Source: an uncultured Bacteroidales bacterium (GTDB lineage: Bacteria; Bacteroidota; Bacteroidia; Bacteroidales; Muribaculaceae). From it: a stretch of 7,019 bases of DNA. Below, in pieces: positions 6,037 through 7,019 of the stretch. How positions within the stretch are numbered: the stretch's first letter is position 1; the number at the start of each line of letters is the position of its first letter. Under the pieces are notes generated by a model, which did not search any database, was not told the origin of the DNA, and saw only the letters and a list, made by a program, of their open reading frames with translations. Both the position numbers and the translations under genes were made by a program. Where the stretch lies: NCBI GenBank assembly GCA_947175585.1, contig CAMWNL010000081.1, positions 1-7,019 of the forward strand, in the 5' to 3' direction.

Positions 6037-6045
6037 GCAAAGTTA
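6037..6045 (-). promoter_or_regulatory. Bacteroidetes -7 promoter element of the nuclease-WYL-FtsK-FtsZ-like unit
   Basis: Read on the - strand this is TAACTTTGC, a perfect TAnnTTTGC element. It lies 16 bases before the nuclease ATG at 6020, so the leader would be about 10 bases. No TTTG -33 element is evident at the usual distance. It is the only good -7 match I saw between the metallopeptidase gene and the FtsZ-like gene, so it may drive all genes down to 2019. Confidence 0.7.
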
Positions 6046-6058
6046 ACTTATTCCTGTC

Positions 6059-6826
6059 TTATTTTGCAGTATAGGAGAGATAAACTTTATCTGTGCGGAA
6101 ACTATCATAAATTTTATGAATGGAATTTTTACAGATCAACGTTACTTCCTCATAATTCAAATAGGCTTTCTCGACAGAGTCAATATACTCAAAATATCGT
6201 TTCTTTGGACTTCGTAACCTATATTGCCTGCATGCTTGAATATCAAAAATCCTATTGCCTCGCAGTGCTGCGACACCATCCTCTATTTGGACTTCATATG
6301 GATTATAAAATAATTGCCGCCGAAATATGGAATGGCACAACAATGTATCTGTCTTTCCCATAGCCCAATAGTTGCTCTTATCATATTGTTTTACAAAGAA
6401 TGTATCAAACGACATAGACGGTTCGACAATCCCTAACTTTTTCAAGTTAATCAAAACCAACTCCCAAAACTTGTGATTATGACGTCGAACTTGCAGATGG
6501 GTTAATTCATGAACTATGGTTTCAATCAATGCATCATAACACATCAGAATTACGGCATCAAGACAATAAGTGATGTGCCGTTTTTTGACGTAGCAGCCTG
6601 CAAAATACTTACGGATGTAATACGGCCATTCGAATGTAGTACTTACATTGCCTAAAGCCAACCGGTTTGCAAATTCCTTCGTAAGTTTTGCCAGATGATA
6701 TTTTGCACCAACAGTGAAATCAATTATTATTTCAGGATTAATTTTTTTCAAATCCTTTGCAGTGTGGTTCATTACAAGATGGTGAGCAAAATCACTTACC
6801 TCCTTTAATGACTTGAAAATTATCAT
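6059..6826 (-). CDS. YgjP/DUF45-type zinc metallopeptidase-like protein
   Basis: A 255-residue protein with a zinc-binding HEXXH motif in the YgjP/DUF45 (M48-like) arrangement: 'IETIVHELTHLQVRRH' (101-116) with H106, E107 and H110, the third ligand H116 six residues on, then 'KFWELV' (119-124), which matches the family's FW after the third ligand. The N-terminal segment 'KRHITYCLDAVILMC' (82-96) corresponds to the strand and helix before the motif. About 120 residues follow the zinc site, more than in short family members, and are not recognised. No signal peptide is seen, so it is cytoplasmic. Members are often found next to restriction-modification or other defence genes; the substrate is unknown. 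The stop lies 38 bases before the nuclease start, with that gene's promoter between them, so read-through from this gene is possible. The gene begins 17 bases after the partial upstream gene, which suggests co-transcription with it. Confidence 0.78.
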   Translation of the reverse strand: MIIFKSLKEVSDFAHHLVMNHTAKDLKKINPEIIIDFTVGAKYHLAKLTKEFANRLALGNVSTTFEWPYYIRKYFAGCYVKKRHITYCLDAVILMCYDALIETIVHELTHLQVRRHNHKFWELVLINLKKLGIVEPSMSFDTFFVKQYDKSNYWAMGKTDTLLCHSIFRRQLFYNPYEVQIEDGVAALRGNRIFDIQACRQYRLRSPKKRYFEYIDSVEKAYLNYEEVTLICKNSIHKIYDSFRTDKVYLSYTAK

Positions 6827-6843
6827 TGCTTAATTTTTTAGTT

Positions 6844-6990
6844 TCACATTGTCTTTAGTTCTCGCCAGTTTTTTATCATGTTGACGAGGCAGCTTGCGAC
6901 GAAATATTCGGGAGACGTCGGTGGGAATCCCATCCACGGGTCGTGTCGGTGAGGATCGCGTACTTGTGTGTCAAGGAAGGTTGTCCAAGC
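6844..6990 (-). CDS. C-terminal fragment of an unrecognised protein (5' end lost at contig edge)
   Basis: An open frame of 48 codons ends in TGA at 6844-6846, 17 bases before the metallopeptidase start. The visible peptide includes 'DPHRHDPWMGFPPTSPEYF' and 'NMIKNWRELKTM'. I do not recognise the family. The frame is closed by a stop inside the adapter-like sequence beyond 6990, which is what is expected if genuine sequence ends there. Base composition is visibly richer in G and C than in the metallopeptidase gene. The short gap suggests that this gene and the metallopeptidase form an operon, so identifying it would help explain the whole locus. Confidence 0.5.
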   Translation of the reverse strand, partial: AWTTFLDTQVRDPHRHDPWMGFPPTSPEYFVASCLVNMIKNWRELKTM

Positions 6991-7019
6991 TGTATCTTAT
7001 ACACATCGGACGCTTCCGA
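6990..7019. other. Nextera transposon-end and i5 adapter sequence (library artefact)
   Basis: The last 30 bases align without gaps to the reverse complement of the Tn5 mosaic end followed by the Illumina Nextera i5 adapter, with only three differences (at 6994, 7008 and 7015). The core TCTTATACACATC at 6995-7007 is exact. Adapter read-through that survived trimming and was assembled into the contig end explains this. It should not be annotated as genome sequence. Confidence 0.88.

Noticed and set aside
1..7019. CRISPR arrays, tRNA or rRNA genes, intact transposases or integrases
   Set aside because: No regularly spaced repeats, cloverleaf or rRNA-like segments, or transposase/integrase motifs were seen on either strand.

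Overview
This 7,019-base window looks like one contig from a Bacteroidales genome, possibly Muribaculaceae. The lineage call rests on three things: two copies of the Bacteroidetes -7 promoter element TAACTTTGC, no clear Shine-Dalgarno sequences at starts, and typical Bacteroidales families (a FISUMP/fimbrillin-like C-terminus and a DUF5106-plus-thioredoxin lipoprotein). The rank below order is a guess.

Layout. On the + strand, 1-1233 holds the end of a FISUMP-type surface protein followed closely by a thioredoxin-fold lipoprotein. Everything after that lies on the - strand. A phospholipase D-fold nuclease (1261-1776) has its own promoter and converges on the lipoprotein. A gap of about 240 bases (1777-2018) holds only an inverted repeat. 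Then, in transcription order from the right: the C-terminus of an unknown protein (6844-6990), a YgjP/DUF45-type zinc metallopeptidase (6059-6826), a promoter (6037-6045), a PD-(D/E)XK nuclease of the PDDEXK_4 type (4902-6020), a WYL-domain regulator (3993-4895), an 11-codon remnant of a DEDDh exonuclease (3922-3990), an unknown 96-residue protein (3675-3965), a stand-alone FtsK motor ATPase (2782-3666) and a divergent FtsZ/tubulin-like protein (2019-2747).

How the genes may work together. From the promoter at 6037-6045 to the end of the FtsZ-like gene, every gene is on one strand with gaps of a few bases to a few tens of bases, so a single transcription unit is likely. Nuclease plus WYL regulator is a common pairing in bacterial defence islands. 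The exonuclease that seems to have followed the WYL gene was cut off after its first catalytic motif and replaced by the small-protein/FtsK/FtsZ-like cassette. That cassette is the most interesting part of the window. It pairs a DNA-translocase motor that lacks membrane and DNA-reading domains with an FtsZ homologue that appears to have lost the GTP-binding signature loop but kept the two aspartates of the catalytic T7 loop. I know of no described system with this layout. A role in defence or in interference with cell division is inference.

Assembly caution. The last 30 bases (6990-7019) match the Nextera transposon end and i5 adapter with three differences, so the right edge is a library artefact and not genome sequence.
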